DNA of 64,000 bases. Origin: Clostridiales bacterium. GTDB lineage: Bacteria; Bacillota; Clostridia; Oscillospirales; Acutalibacteraceae. The notes under the pieces are model-generated. The model was not told the origin of the DNA, searched no databases, and saw only the letters and a list, made by a program, of their open reading frames with translations. Every line of letters starts with the position of its first letter. The first letter of the stretch is position 1. The stretch spans positions 1 to 64,000 of the forward strand of contig JAILOG010000006.1 of the NCBI GenBank assembly GCA_024690965.1, read 5' to 3'. A program made the translations under genes and the position numbers. This document shows positions 1 through 8,429 of the stretch, in pieces.

Positions 1-221
1 TACTTTCCCATGTGGGAAAGTAGGCAAAGGACACCAAAGGGGGAAACCCGTCGGCTGTTTCCCCCTTTGGAAACCCCTTTCGCGACCACCCGGGGGAGTG
101 CCCCCGTGGGGTGGACGCAAGCCCCCCTTTTCCTCGGTCAGCTTTCCTTTTCATTTGGATTTGCACAATTATACAGGCTTATTTGTGTAATATACATAAT
201 GCTGTCCAAATATATTTGATA
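1..221. repeat. Dispersed hairpin-rich repeat, copy A (left end cut by window)
   Basis: This is one of three copies of a non-coding repeat; the others are at 41336-41578 and, inverted, at 55611-55776. It contains a 10-bp inverted repeat at 1-10/13-22, a perfect 14-bp inverted repeat at 34-47/57-70 with a 9-nt loop, and a GC-rich dyad at about 88-117 (CCACCC...GGGTGG). An AT-rich tail with ATTATACAGGCTTAT follows. Similarity to copy B is high over the whole length. No plausible protein is encoded. The window starts inside the element, so its left end is missing. Confidence 0.8.
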
Positions 222-269
222 ACAATTTTATGTGAATAATTAAAATAAATATTCGGTACAAACAAATAC

Positions 270-296
270 CCCGCAGGAAATGATGTATCCTGCGGG
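270..296 (-). terminator. Intrinsic terminator after the THUMP methyltransferase cluster
   Basis: A 9-bp GC-rich perfect inverted repeat (CCCGCAGGA / TCCTGCGGG, 270-278 and 288-296) lies 12 nt beyond the stop of the leftmost minus-strand gene. T-rich sequence flanks both sides, so it could work in either direction. Confidence 0.75.
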
Positions 297-307
297 ATTT
301 TTTACTG

Positions 308-1426
308 TTATTTATAATACATATACGCGGTGCAGGGGATCGTACCGTTATAAAGCTTTCTGCGCTTGTCGGCTTTTCGCCCGAAAAGACGCTCAAACTC
401 ATCCTGCGGGGTTATTACCGTATAGCTGTAACCGGGGCGCGGCAAAAACACCTTGGCCATTGTTTTGTATATTTCATCGGCTTTGTCAAAGTCTAAAAGC
501 CGCTCGCCGTAGGGCGGATTGCAAATTACCGTTCCAAACCGCGTTTGCGGTGAAAAATCTTTGATATCGGCTATATCAAATTTTATTCTATCGGCAACGC
601 CTGCTTTTTTTGCGTTTTCGCGGGCAATATCGAGTGCATTTTCATCTATATCACTGCCGAAAGCAATAAATTCGCAATCATTTTTGATATCTTTCCGTGC
701 GCTTTCACGCTCGGCTTTCCACGCTTGCGGACTTATGTTTTGCCAGCTTTCGCTTACAAAGCTTCTGCAAAGTCCCGGCGCTATGTTAAGCGCTTTGAGC
801 GCGGCTTCTATCAGTATCGTACCCGAACCGCAACAAGGGTCATACACAATATGGTTGTCCCTTACCCTTGAAAGCTCCGCTAAAGCGGCGGCAAGAGTTT
901 CTTTTATCGGCGCGTCGTTAGATACCGCTCTGTAACCTCTTTTATGCAGGCCTTCGCCGCTTGTGTCTATCATTATTGTTACGGTATCCTTTAAAATAAG
1001 AAATCTTATTTTTTTCATACTGCATGTTTCTTCAAAATAAGAAATGTTATACTTGCTCGAGAGCTTGTCTACAATAGCCTTTTTTATTATTTTCTGGCAA
1101 TCGGGAACGCTTGAAAGCTTGGAACTCAGGCTTCTGCCCGTAACGGGGAATTTGTCATTTACAGATATATAGTTTTCCCAATTTATCGCCTTTGTTTTTT
1201 CAAAAAGCTCATTAAAGCTATCCGCTTTGAATATTCCTGCCGTTATAACTATTCTCTCGGCAAGGCGGCATCTTAAATTGGCGCGCGCCAATATTTCGTC
1301 TGTGCCCTCAAAAAACACTCTTCCGTTTTCGGCAAGCACATTCTCCGCGCCCATAAATTTGAGCTCGTTCGCGAGCAGTCCTTCTATTCCCAGCATACAC
1401 GGCGCCGCCATTTTGTACTTATTCAT
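308..1426 (-). CDS. THUMP-domain class I SAM-dependent RNA methyltransferase (RlmL/YpsC family)
   Basis: This is a 372-residue predicted rRNA guanine-N2 methyltransferase of the YpsC/RlmL group, which modifies 23S rRNA in the cytoplasm. A THUMP RNA-binding domain spans about residues 45-155. The methyltransferase domain carries the SAM loop DPCCGSG (196-202), an acidic GSDID motif (257-261) and the catalytic NPPYGERL motif (303-310) typical of N2-guanine methyltransferases. Length and domain order are normal for the Firmicutes single-domain form; E. coli RlmKL is much longer. It starts 1 nt after the rpe stop, so it is probably cotranscribed with rpe. The exact target base cannot be read from the sequence. 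Confidence 0.9.
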   Translation of the reverse strand: MNKYKMAAPCMLGIEGLLANELKFMGAENVLAENGRVFFEGTDEILARANLRCRLAERIVITAGIFKADSFNELFEKTKAINWENYISVNDKFPVTGRSLSSKLSSVPDCQKIIKKAIVDKLSSKYNISYFEETCSMKKIRFLILKDTVTIMIDTSGEGLHKRGYRAVSNDAPIKETLAAALAELSRVRDNHIVYDPCCGSGTILIEAALKALNIAPGLCRSFVSESWQNISPQAWKAERESARKDIKNDCEFIAFGSDIDENALDIARENAKKAGVADRIKFDIADIKDFSPQTRFGTVICNPPYGERLLDFDKADEIYKTMAKVFLPRPGYSYTVITPQDEFERLFGRKADKRRKLYNGTIPCTAYMYYK

Positions 1427-1427
1427 A

Positions 1428-2072
1428 TTACAGATCCCTCAGTGCGACTATTGCCTTTTTCGGGTCTTCCGCCTTAAAAACTCCCGTTCCCGAAACGGCT
1501 ACATCTATCCCTGCCTTGGCGGCTATGGGGGCTGTTTCAAAGTTTATACCGCCGTCGGCTTCTATTATTATATCTGTGTTTTGACGTTTTGCTTCGTCTT
1601 TAATAAGCTTTACCTTTGGCATCATATCTTCCATAAACGACTGTCCGCCAAAGCCCGGCTCAACAGTCATAATAAGAACCATATAAATATCCTTAAGATA
1701 AGGAAAAACAGCCTCTGCGGGGGTTTTAGGCTTTATTACAAGCCCTGGCTTTACACCGAGTGATCTTATTTTTTCTATGGTTTCTTTTATATCGTCTTTT
1801 GCCTCTACATGAAAAGTGATTATATCCGCTCCCGCCTCCGCAAAACGCGGCGCGTATTCAAGCGGATGGTCTATCATAAGATGCACGTCGTAAGGGATTG
1901 AAGCGTACTTGCGAAGCGGCTTTATTATATCGGGTCCAAATGTAATGTTCGGTACAAAATGCCCGTCCATAATGTCTATATGTATCCAATCGGCTCCGCA
2001 AAGCTCCATACGGCGTATTTCTTCTCCCATTTTGGAAAAATCGCTTGCCAAAATAGATGGTGCTACTTTCAA
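1428..2072 (-). CDS. rpe: Ribulose-phosphate 3-epimerase
   Basis: This 214-residue TIM-barrel enzyme interconverts ribulose-5-phosphate and xylulose-5-phosphate in the pentose phosphate pathway. The start MKVAPSILASDF and the metal/catalytic segment HIDIMDGHFVPN (31-42) are hallmarks. The later VEPGFGGQSF and ADGGIN segments form the active-site and phosphate-binding loops. Length is typical. In many Firmicutes rpe follows rsgA after prkC; here it follows a large membrane protein instead and is nearly fused to the methyltransferase gene downstream. Confidence 0.95.
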   Translation of the reverse strand: MKVAPSILASDFSKMGEEIRRMELCGADWIHIDIMDGHFVPNITFGPDIIKPLRKYASIPYDVHLMIDHPLEYAPRFAEAGADIITFHVEAKDDIKETIEKIRSLGVKPGLVIKPKTPAEAVFPYLKDIYMVLIMTVEPGFGGQSFMEDMMPKVKLIKDEAKRQNTDIIIEADGGINFETAPIAAKAGIDVAVSGTGVFKAEDPKKAIVALRDL

Positions 2073-2092
2073 TGCTTACTCAGCCTCCGTTA

Positions 2093-4564
2093 TTATTTAT
2101 TTCTCTTTGTAATTATTGTAAGTATCGTTGAAACTATGGTCCAGAACAGCGTGTACAGTATAAGTCTCAAAGGGCTTATTGTCGCACTGCCCGATATAAG
2201 TACAACTGCCACAGCCGCAAGGCACAGCACGGACGCTATCGCCTGCAAAAGCGTCACTGTACGAACGAGCGTGGTTATCTTTTTGCTGAACATAAAACAA
2301 TACGCCATAGATAAAAATCCGCCGTTTGTAACTGCATAAGGCCTTACATCGTCTATAACATCGTTTGAAAGCTCTTTGAATATATTGCCCAAACCCGAAG
2401 GCAGAACACGCACACTGCGGTTATAAAGGCAAAAATCGCCGGCAATTTTTTCGGGAGTGATGCTTTCGTTTGTTGTACTCACTATGAGCGACGCGCCGAC
2501 ATCTTCAAGACCTTTAAGCGCCGCCGCAACTTTTGAATCGGCACGGTATTTTATTATAAGTATTGCGCAAAGCCTGTCCTTTACCGCAATATAAGTTATG
2601 CTGTTTCCGCCTGCCGTATATCTTTCCTCGAAATCACGTGAAGGCGTATCTATTGCGTGAGACTTAAGCAAATCGGCGTTTCCCACAAGAACACGTTCCC
2701 CGTTTACCCAGCCGATAAGTCCTTTTTCATCTTCATACAATACGTTATCGCACAAAGGCAGAAATGTTTCATCCGAAAACATATCCTCAAAAACATCACA
2801 AACGGGGCTTTTTGCGGCTCTGGCAACCGCGTAAGCAGACATTAGAGCTTCATCTACGCCGTCAATGTTCAGCCTTTTTACAGAAACGAGCTTAGGCGCG
2901 CCTTTAGGGTAAAGCGCCCTGTCGGTCACGTATATACAGCTTGATGACCTGTATCTTCTGGCAGCTGCATAGCCGGATATCATACCCTTTGCCTTGAGAG
3001 CGAGTTTTGAATATTTGCTCATCGTCATTTCCGAAGCCAAAACAGCGTTAACGGGAACAAAGCAGCAACAAATTGCCGCAAAAGATGAAAAGAACGCCAA
3101 AAAGCCGTTATGCGCAGCGTTAATAACGCCCACAATAACACCGAGTATCGCAACAGGCAGCGCAGCTCTGTTTATGAGAGTCATTCCGCTGTAGCCGTCA
3201 CACGAAATATCAAAAAAGCTTTTAAATCCGTTTGCCGGTCTTTGAAAAACTATGTTGCTTTTAGGTGAAGAAGCCGATCCAAGTATAAGCGATTTTGTCT
3301 GCTTGTCCTTATAATTGCGCAGAACGTATTTTTTGCCCGAAGCGTTTATAAACGAATAATTCTTGCGCAGTCTTTCGTTTCCGCTGAGCTTTGCCAAAGA
3401 CATATAAAGCACAATAACAAGCAAAAGCGGTGTAAAGAATTTGTTTTTCTCTTCATAAAAGCTGCCCGCGTCAAAGAATGCCATTACAGACTGCAAAAGC
3501 ACCGCGCCGCAGGCTAAAGCGGCAGAAGTGTCTCGGTTGCCGAGCTTTTTTATGCCCTTTATACCGGATATTATTGTTTGCCTTGCGGCTATAGCGGCAA
3601 AAACGGCGACAAGCAGATTTATTGCACAGTAAATAACGGGTGCGCCTGTCGATTTTCCGAAAAGCGCCGTATTCGCGCTTTTTATTATGTAGAATATAAT
3701 TCCTGCCACTGTAAGAAGCACAAGCACAAGAGTACTTGCGTAAAGCGAAGTAGAGGCGTTATACATTTTTGATTTTATTTTTGAAGGCTCGTCAATACCG
3801 TCAAATTCGTTTTCGTATTGACGCGTGTCCATATGTTTTGAGCGGTTGTCACGTCTGTTGTTAAAAGCCGCTGCCAGATAAGCCAAAGCGCCTTTTATAC
3901 CCGGCTTTTTGTCGGTTGAAGTGTCCGCAGACGGAGAATTCGAATACGAAGCAGATTTTTTAGAATATGCCTCCATGCTGTCGTAAGATATATAGTTATC
4001 GTATTCTCTTTTTACTATGTTTGAAAATTTACCCACAGAAACAGACATAACGGGTATCGGCTCTTCGGTTATTTGTTCCTCAGGCACGCTTTCCGTCTCG
4101 GCAGGCGGAGCCTGTGTTGTTTCGGGAACAATTATCGTCTCGCCGTCCTGTTCAGGGAATTTTTGTTTGTCTTCTTTCGATTTTGAAGGTTCTGCAACAA
4201 TTGTGGGCAAATCCTGTTCATCGGCGACATAATGAGGCTGTTTTTCAAAAACGGCTGTTTTTTTGTCCCCGTCGGGGGTTATTATCCTTTTGTTCCCACC
4301 GTCGAAAAGCGACATCTGGTTAGGGTCGTTTACTCTTGATTTTGCTCTGTCGTCAGACTTTACCTTGTCAAGATAATCTATTATATGATAAAGCTCTTTT
4401 GTGTTTTCACGTTTTTCTGTTTTTGAACCCTGCAAGTCGTCATCAAGAGGGTTTTGAGTAGTAAGGCGCACTTCTCTTGAGGCGTTGCTGAATATATCTT
4501 CACGCTTTGGGTTTATTGACCCGTTTTTGTTCTTTTTGTTTTCATCATTTTTATTACCGGGCAT
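2093..4564 (-). CDS. Degenerate P-type ATPase-like membrane protein with long acidic N-terminal tail
   Basis: This 823-residue protein has a low-complexity, charged N-terminal region (about 1-270) followed by some eight hydrophobic segments. The order matches a P1-type ATPase. A Cys-rich segment ending CCCFVPVNAVL occupies the place of the CPC helix. After it come a P-domain-like start (IYVTDRALYPKG, D548), an N-domain-like WVNGERVLVGNADLL and a P-domain-like region with STTNE (about 697). Against intact CopA at 11957, DKTGT has become DRALY, the SEHP motif has become AKSP, TGD has become TTN, and GDGINDAP cannot be found. It therefore probably neither forms the phospho-aspartate nor pumps ions. 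The reading frame is intact, which argues against a decaying pseudogene. The function is unknown; a scaffold or sensor role is a guess. It lies between rlmB and rpe. Confidence 0.7.
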   Translation of the reverse strand: MPGNKNDENKKNKNGSINPKREDIFSNASREVRLTTQNPLDDDLQGSKTEKRENTKELYHIIDYLDKVKSDDRAKSRVNDPNQMSLFDGGNKRIITPDGDKKTAVFEKQPHYVADEQDLPTIVAEPSKSKEDKQKFPEQDGETIIVPETTQAPPAETESVPEEQITEEPIPVMSVSVGKFSNIVKREYDNYISYDSMEAYSKKSASYSNSPSADTSTDKKPGIKGALAYLAAAFNNRRDNRSKHMDTRQYENEFDGIDEPSKIKSKMYNASTSLYASTLVLVLLTVAGIIFYIIKSANTALFGKSTGAPVIYCAINLLVAVFAAIAARQTIISGIKGIKKLGNRDTSAALACGAVLLQSVMAFFDAGSFYEEKNKFFTPLLLVIVLYMSLAKLSGNERLRKNYSFINASGKKYVLRNYKDKQTKSLILGSASSPKSNIVFQRPANGFKSFFDISCDGYSGMTLINRAALPVAILGVIVGVINAAHNGFLAFFSSFAAICCCFVPVNAVLASEMTMSKYSKLALKAKGMISGYAAARRYRSSSCIYVTDRALYPKGAPKLVSVKRLNIDGVDEALMSAYAVARAAKSPVCDVFEDMFSDETFLPLCDNVLYEDEKGLIGWVNGERVLVGNADLLKSHAIDTPSRDFEERYTAGGNSITYIAVKDRLCAILIIKYRADSKVAAALKGLEDVGASLIVSTTNESITPEKIAGDFCLYNRSVRVLPSGLGNIFKELSNDVIDDVRPYAVTNGGFLSMAYCFMFSKKITTLVRTVTLLQAIASVLCLAAVAVVLISGSATISPLRLILYTLFWTIVSTILTIITKRNK

Positions 4565-4593
4565 ATTATATCACGTCCTTAAAAAAGATGTTT

Positions 4594-5355
4594 TTATTTT
4601 TTGTTACGTTGCTTTGCCGCTTCATATAACGCAATTCCGGCGGCAACGGAAGCATTTAAAGAGTTTATTTTTCCGTACATAGGAAGTGAGATAAGATTAT
4701 CGCACTTTTCTTTTACAAGCCTGCTTATCCCTTTTCCCTCGTTGCCTATAACAACAGCGGTTTTTCCCGTCAAATCACAGGAATATATAAGCTCTCCGTT
4801 CATATCCGCGCCGTATATCCAAACGCCGCGTTTTTTAAGTTCATCTATAATGGAAACAAGATTAGTTACTCTTACTATGTGCATATGCTCCAGCGCGCCG
4901 GCGGACGACTTGTTAACCGTATATGTAAGACCGGCGGAACGCCTTTTTGGTATTATTATACCGTGAACGCCTGCGCACTCGGCAGTTCTTATTATCGCGC
5001 CGAAATTGTGAGGATCTTCTATTTCGTCAAGTATTACTATAAAAGGGTCTTCGCCCCGGCTTTCAGCTTCGGTAAAAATGTCCTCTAATTCGGAATAGTT
5101 TTTGAGAGCCGCCGTTGCCACTATTCCCTGGTGGTTGGCGTGTCCGCACATAAAATCAAGCTTTTTGGAATCGGCTTCTTTTATTGTAACACCTTTTTCT
5201 TTTGCTTTGGCTATTATCATGGCAGTGGTACCGCTGTGAGCGCCCCTTGCGACAAACAAAGCGTCAAGCTCTCTGCCGCTTTTCAAAGCTTCCAAAACGC
5301 AGTTCCTGCCGATTATAATATTCTCGTCTGTCTTTTTTTGTTTGTTTTCATTCAT
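4594..5355 (-). CDS. rlmB: 23S rRNA (guanosine-2'-O-)-methyltransferase RlmB / TrmH family
   Basis: This 253-residue SPOUT methyltransferase 2'-O-methylates a guanosine in rRNA using SAM. An N-terminal substrate-binding domain begins with IIGRNCVLEAL. The SPOUT knot motifs are present: LDEIEDPHNFGAIIRTAE (N and R residues), VIGNEGKGISR, and a C-terminal LPMYGKINSLNASVA segment. Length matches the RlmB family. The start overlaps the end of the upstream membrane-protein gene by 8 nt, which suggests translational coupling. TrmH-family tRNA specificity cannot be excluded from sequence alone. Confidence 0.9.
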   Translation of the reverse strand: MNENKQKKTDENIIIGRNCVLEALKSGRELDALFVARGAHSGTTAMIIAKAKEKGVTIKEADSKKLDFMCGHANHQGIVATAALKNYSELEDIFTEAESRGEDPFIVILDEIEDPHNFGAIIRTAECAGVHGIIIPKRRSAGLTYTVNKSSAGALEHMHIVRVTNLVSIIDELKKRGVWIYGADMNGELIYSCDLTGKTAVVIGNEGKGISRLVKEKCDNLISLPMYGKINSLNASVAAGIALYEAAKQRNKK

Positions 5356-6241
5356 CTTTTATGTCACTTTCCTCTTGTTGTGTTTCGAAATCATTTTTAC
5401 CGCTGACTGTGGGAGTGGGAACAAGCATAGGCACCAGCTTGCCTTTCCCCCTGTGCTTTAAATATATAAAGCCGAAAATGTTGAACACCACTGCGCCTAT
5501 CATATTTACAAACAAGTCTTTTATTGTGTCTATAAGCCCTATATCCAAATATCCGCCCAAGCCCAAAGACCTGCCCGCTATTTCCACGTCAGTTATATTG
5601 TCTATTGTCACTGCTTTGTTGCTGTTCGCGGGGTCGAGCATAACGCTTGATATTGAGTGTACTATCGCGTCTTTTTGCATATCGGTCTTAAACAGCATAT
5701 CGCATCCGAACTCAAAGAATTCCCACACAACGCCTGCAGTCATTGAAAAACAAAATGACATAAGCACAATAAACATAGGCGACATTCTGAATTTAAACCT
5801 TTTGTTTCTGTTGAAGATATCTATCAAAGAAAAGCCAATCGCCGCGCATATAAAACCGTTTACCGTGTGAAGCATCGCGTCCCAATACGGGAATTTAATA
5901 TAGTAGCACTGCAGCTCACCGAGTATCTCGGCGCAAAATATGAAAAGCAGTATCATAACCTCAAGCAGAGACGGGATATCTATACCGAAATTCTTCTCTA
6001 AAAATGCGGGAAGCAGAAAAAGAATAAGCGAGAGCGTGCAAACGAAAAAGCTTTCCCAGTCGCCTCTCAAAACCGCGCTTGTCATTGACAGGACCACAAA
6101 AAGACGAAGTATAAGATAAACAGCAAACATCAGCTTGTTTTCTTTCACTTGTTTTTTAATGTTATTAACAAAATATTTTCTTCTTATTGTAATCTTCTTT
6201 TTTGCCGCTTTTAGTTTCAGCTTAACAGGATTTTTACCCAT
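5348..6241 (-). CDS. DUF2238-like (YjdF-type) integral membrane protein
   Basis: This 297-residue protein has a basic N terminus and about seven predicted membrane helices. Conserved-looking polar positions lie within helices: WDAMLH near the middle, VVWEFFEFGCD, and DTIKDLFVNMIGA. This pattern resembles the DUF2238/YjdF family, whose function is unknown. The C-terminal tail is acidic and probably cytoplasmic. An insertion of about 45 residues between the WEFFEFGCD and DTIKDL motifs is likely an exposed loop. It overlaps rlmB downstream. The family assignment rests on motif memory and is moderately sure. Confidence 0.65.
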   Translation of the reverse strand: MGKNPVKLKLKAAKKKITIRRKYFVNNIKKQVKENKLMFAVYLILRLFVVLSMTSAVLRGDWESFFVCTLSLILFLLPAFLEKNFGIDIPSLLEVMILLFIFCAEILGELQCYYIKFPYWDAMLHTVNGFICAAIGFSLIDIFNRNKRFKFRMSPMFIVLMSFCFSMTAGVVWEFFEFGCDMLFKTDMQKDAIVHSISSVMLDPANSNKAVTIDNITDVEIAGRSLGLGGYLDIGLIDTIKDLFVNMIGAVVFNIFGFIYLKHRGKGKLVPMLVPTPTVSGKNDFETQQEESDIKDE

Positions 6242-6445
6242 ATACTCACTTTTTCCGTTACAATCAATTTAGAATTATTATAGTTTTTTCAAATTTAATT
6301 GTTTTATGCCACAGACACAAGTTAACTTGTACATTATATATCAATTCAATATATATTGCAATAGATTATCGCAATATATTGTATACAGCGCAAAATATTT
6401 CAATATATGGTATATAGCATGTGTGAGTTTGGCATTTCACTTAAC

Positions 6446-6477
6446 GGAAGGCTGTCACCGCAGGTGCGGATGAGGCG
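6446..6477. repeat. REP-like fragment (TGTCACCGCAGGTGCGGATGAG type)
   Basis: This resembles, in opposite orientation, the element at 55935-55983 (cccctcatccgtcagcttcg...). The GGATGAGG end and the central hairpin-forming word are kept while the loop differs. It is a diverged copy of a short intergenic repeat class. Confidence 0.5.
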
Positions 6478-6505
6478 AAAACTGCCGGTTTAGTTTAGCC
6501 CTTGG

Positions 6506-6528
6506 TTTTGCCCTTGTGCCGGGCAAAA
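6506..6528. repeat. Short hairpin resembling the edge of the dispersed repeat
   Basis: TTTTGCCC and GGGCAAAA form a perfect 8-bp inverted repeat. The word TTTTGCCC-n-TGCCGGGC matches the outer end of repeat copies B (41336) and C (55776). The rest of the element is absent here. Confidence 0.45.
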
Positions 6529-6557
6529 CAGAGTTTTATCTAAACGACAAAAAATAA

Positions 6558-6585
6558 CGGCAACAAACTTTCACTCTTGTTGCCG
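6558..6585 (-). terminator. Intrinsic terminator of the lysozyme-dockerin gene
   Basis: CGGCAACAA and TTGTTGCCG form a 9-bp inverted repeat 21 nt past the stop codon. On the minus strand it is followed by TTATTTTTTG, a usable T tract. Confidence 0.75.
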
Positions 6586-6605
6586 CCGTACTATTTTACG
6601 TTATA

Positions 6606-7463
6606 TTAATCAAGTATAAGTATCATTTCGTCTGTTGCTTTTACGCCCGCGATATGCCGCTGGATAAGCACAGCATCGTTTAAATCTATCACGTTATCGG
6701 CGTTCAAATCCGAATTCACCTTAGACATCTCGCCCAAATCTTTTATATCTATAAGCTTTGCGAATGATTTTTGCAGCTGGGTTACGTCTATCATACAAAT
6801 TTTGCCGTCACAGTCTACATCTCCCAGTACGGGAAGCGTATCTCCGTCAAGCAAAAGGAGATTGTTGCCGGTTTGAGGGTTTTCGGGAATATCAAGCGTG
6901 TACACGTCGTCAAATATATCGTAAATGAGGGTTCCGTCAATGTTTTTGTAATACTGCCAGAAAGTATATCTTGCGGCGTATCCGCGCTCCACCGCGTAAT
7001 ACGCCCTGTTGCCGGGTATCTCAAAATTATAGCACCAATAATAGCCTGCGTTGTAGGCACCTACCGCGGTATTCTCAATTTGGTAACGCATAAATGAAAG
7101 CACCTGCGTATATGACGTTTCGAGCTCATACTTAAGATATTCAAGCTGTGCGTCTATAGTTTTGTAATCCATACCGTTTGCTTTACAAAACTTTTTAAGG
7201 CTGTCAAATCTGCCGTTGTGCCACTGGCAAATGCCGTAGCTTGTGCCGTTGTCTCCGTAGCAAACGGGAGAAAACGCGGATTCATAATAAATATTTGCAA
7301 GCACACCGCAGGCGGCTGCTTTGTTGAAGCCCATATTTTTTGTTAAGAAGATAAATATTTTTGTTTCCGGGGCTTCATCCGCGGAAGCAGAAGTTATTTG
7401 GCAAAGGGACACAATTGCCAAAATAAGAATCAAAGCCAAAATTTTATGTAATTTGTTTTTCAT
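6606..7463 (-). CDS. Secreted phage-tail-type lysozyme fused to a type I dockerin
   Basis: This protein of 285 residues has three parts. The first is a signal peptide (basic start, hydrophobic core, cleavage likely after about residue 30, near SAS-ADEA). The second is a lysozyme-like domain (about 35-165) with the signature CGVLANIYYESAF and YGICQWHNGR, matching the phage tail lysozyme family that cleaves peptidoglycan glycan strands; the E of YYES is the probable catalytic acid. The third is a C-terminal dockerin (about 215-285) with two calcium-binding half repeats, DVDCDGKICMIDVTQLQK and DLNADNVIDLNDAVLIQR. The start at 7463 is chosen because GGATTGATATAT lies just before that ATG. A dockerin would tether the enzyme to a cohesin, but no cohesin gene is visible here. 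Confidence 0.75.
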   Translation of the reverse strand: MKNKLHKILALILILAIVSLCQITSASADEAPETKIFIFLTKNMGFNKAAACGVLANIYYESAFSPVCYGDNGTSYGICQWHNGRFDSLKKFCKANGMDYKTIDAQLEYLKYELETSYTQVLSFMRYQIENTAVGAYNAGYYWCYNFEIPGNRAYYAVERGYAARYTFWQYYKNIDGTLIYDIFDDVYTLDIPENPQTGNNLLLLDGDTLPVLGDVDCDGKICMIDVTQLQKSFAKLIDIKDLGEMSKVNSDLNADNVIDLNDAVLIQRHIAGVKATDEMILILD

Positions 7464-7547
7464 ATATATCAATCCAATGCAGTTTTTGTGTAATTAAATT
7501 ATATAATATAGGATAATTTGAATCAAGATGTAAATATTGTAAATCAT

Positions 7548-8417
7548 TTACTCCCGGTTTTTCAATCCAAGAAGAGCAGAATAGAGGCAAAGAATAAATA
7601 TTACAAGGTTTATAACAATTGAAAGCATAGAGCCAAACGCAAGCCTTGCGCCTCCCACAAAATACACGACCGCAAAAATGCTTACAACAGACATTGCCAT
7701 ACCTGTCAAGTGCTTTAAATTGCTTTTTCTGTCAAACACATAAAAGCCTATAGTTATAAGCGGGGGCAGCCAGAAAAACAACGCCCACAAATTCCCGCCG
7801 AAGGTCATATTATCCTTTGAACCGCTGCCGAAAAGCAAATCAAACGCGCTGTAAGACACAGTGGTGTAAGCCTGAGTGTTGTAATAATTTCTGATCTTAA
7901 AGTATTCCGTATTATAAGCAAAAACTCCCGAAACCACATATTCATCGTCGCCGCCGGCCTTAACAAAAAGCTTTACGGTGTCGCCTTTGCACAGCTTGCC
8001 CATATCGGGAGAAATATAATTTACGGGGTTATTCATCTTTGAATATGACACCGCATGATTGTCGGTTGATTCGGTAACGGTTTCGTTTTTATCGCCAAAC
8101 CCCGAGCTGCTTGTTTGAATGTTAAAGGCGGTGTCTGCGGTAATACTTTCATCGTTGCTGAGCCCGCAATAAAACTCGGCTTTATCAACGTCTGTTAAAG
8201 CCTCTAAAAGCACCCCCGCCGCTATATCGGAATTTTGATATTTTACGCTGTTAAATTCAATTATGCCGTTTGAGTCCGTGTACGCGCTTTTGTCCGATTG
8301 CGTGGTAAACGCCCCGTTATAAGTTATATACATATAATCTGTACACAGAAGATATATCGTAACAAGTACAAGAATTATAATCAAAACTTTTGCCGCTGAG
8401 CCCTTTTTGGAATTCAT
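7548..8417 (-). CDS. Uncharacterised membrane protein with large extracytoplasmic domain
   Basis: I do not recognise this 289-residue protein. It has one N-terminal membrane helix (about 10-27), a soluble, Ser/Thr/Asp-rich region of about 170 residues, and three C-terminal hydrophobic segments: FFWLPPLITIGFYVF, MSVVSIFAVVYFVGG and IVINLVIFILCLYSALLGL. The central region therefore probably lies outside the membrane. It lies 12 nt upstream of ppa and may be cotranscribed, but the spacing alone says nothing about function. Confidence 0.7.
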   Translation of the reverse strand: MNSKKGSAAKVLIIILVLVTIYLLCTDYMYITYNGAFTTQSDKSAYTDSNGIIEFNSVKYQNSDIAAGVLLEALTDVDKAEFYCGLSNDESITADTAFNIQTSSSGFGDKNETVTESTDNHAVSYSKMNNPVNYISPDMGKLCKGDTVKLFVKAGGDDEYVVSGVFAYNTEYFKIRNYYNTQAYTTVSYSAFDLLFGSGSKDNMTFGGNLWALFFWLPPLITIGFYVFDRKSNLKHLTGMAMSVVSIFAVVYFVGGARLAFGSMLSIVINLVIFILCLYSALLGLKNRE

Positions 8418-8429
8418 TTTATCATTCCT

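Larger units (their letters stand above)
6242..6557. other. Non-coding region with AT-rich palindromes and repeat fragments
   Basis: No convincing gene is present here. The first part, about 6340-6420, is AT-rich with recurring CAATATATTG-like palindromic words. The second part holds a REP-like fragment (6446-6477) and a short hairpin (6506-6528) that resembles the left edge of the large dispersed repeat. Confidence 0.6.

Noticed and set aside
10-219. Open frame across the GC-rich repeat copy A
   Set aside because: It runs through palindromes and has no ribosome-binding site; the equivalent frames in copies B and C differ because of indels.
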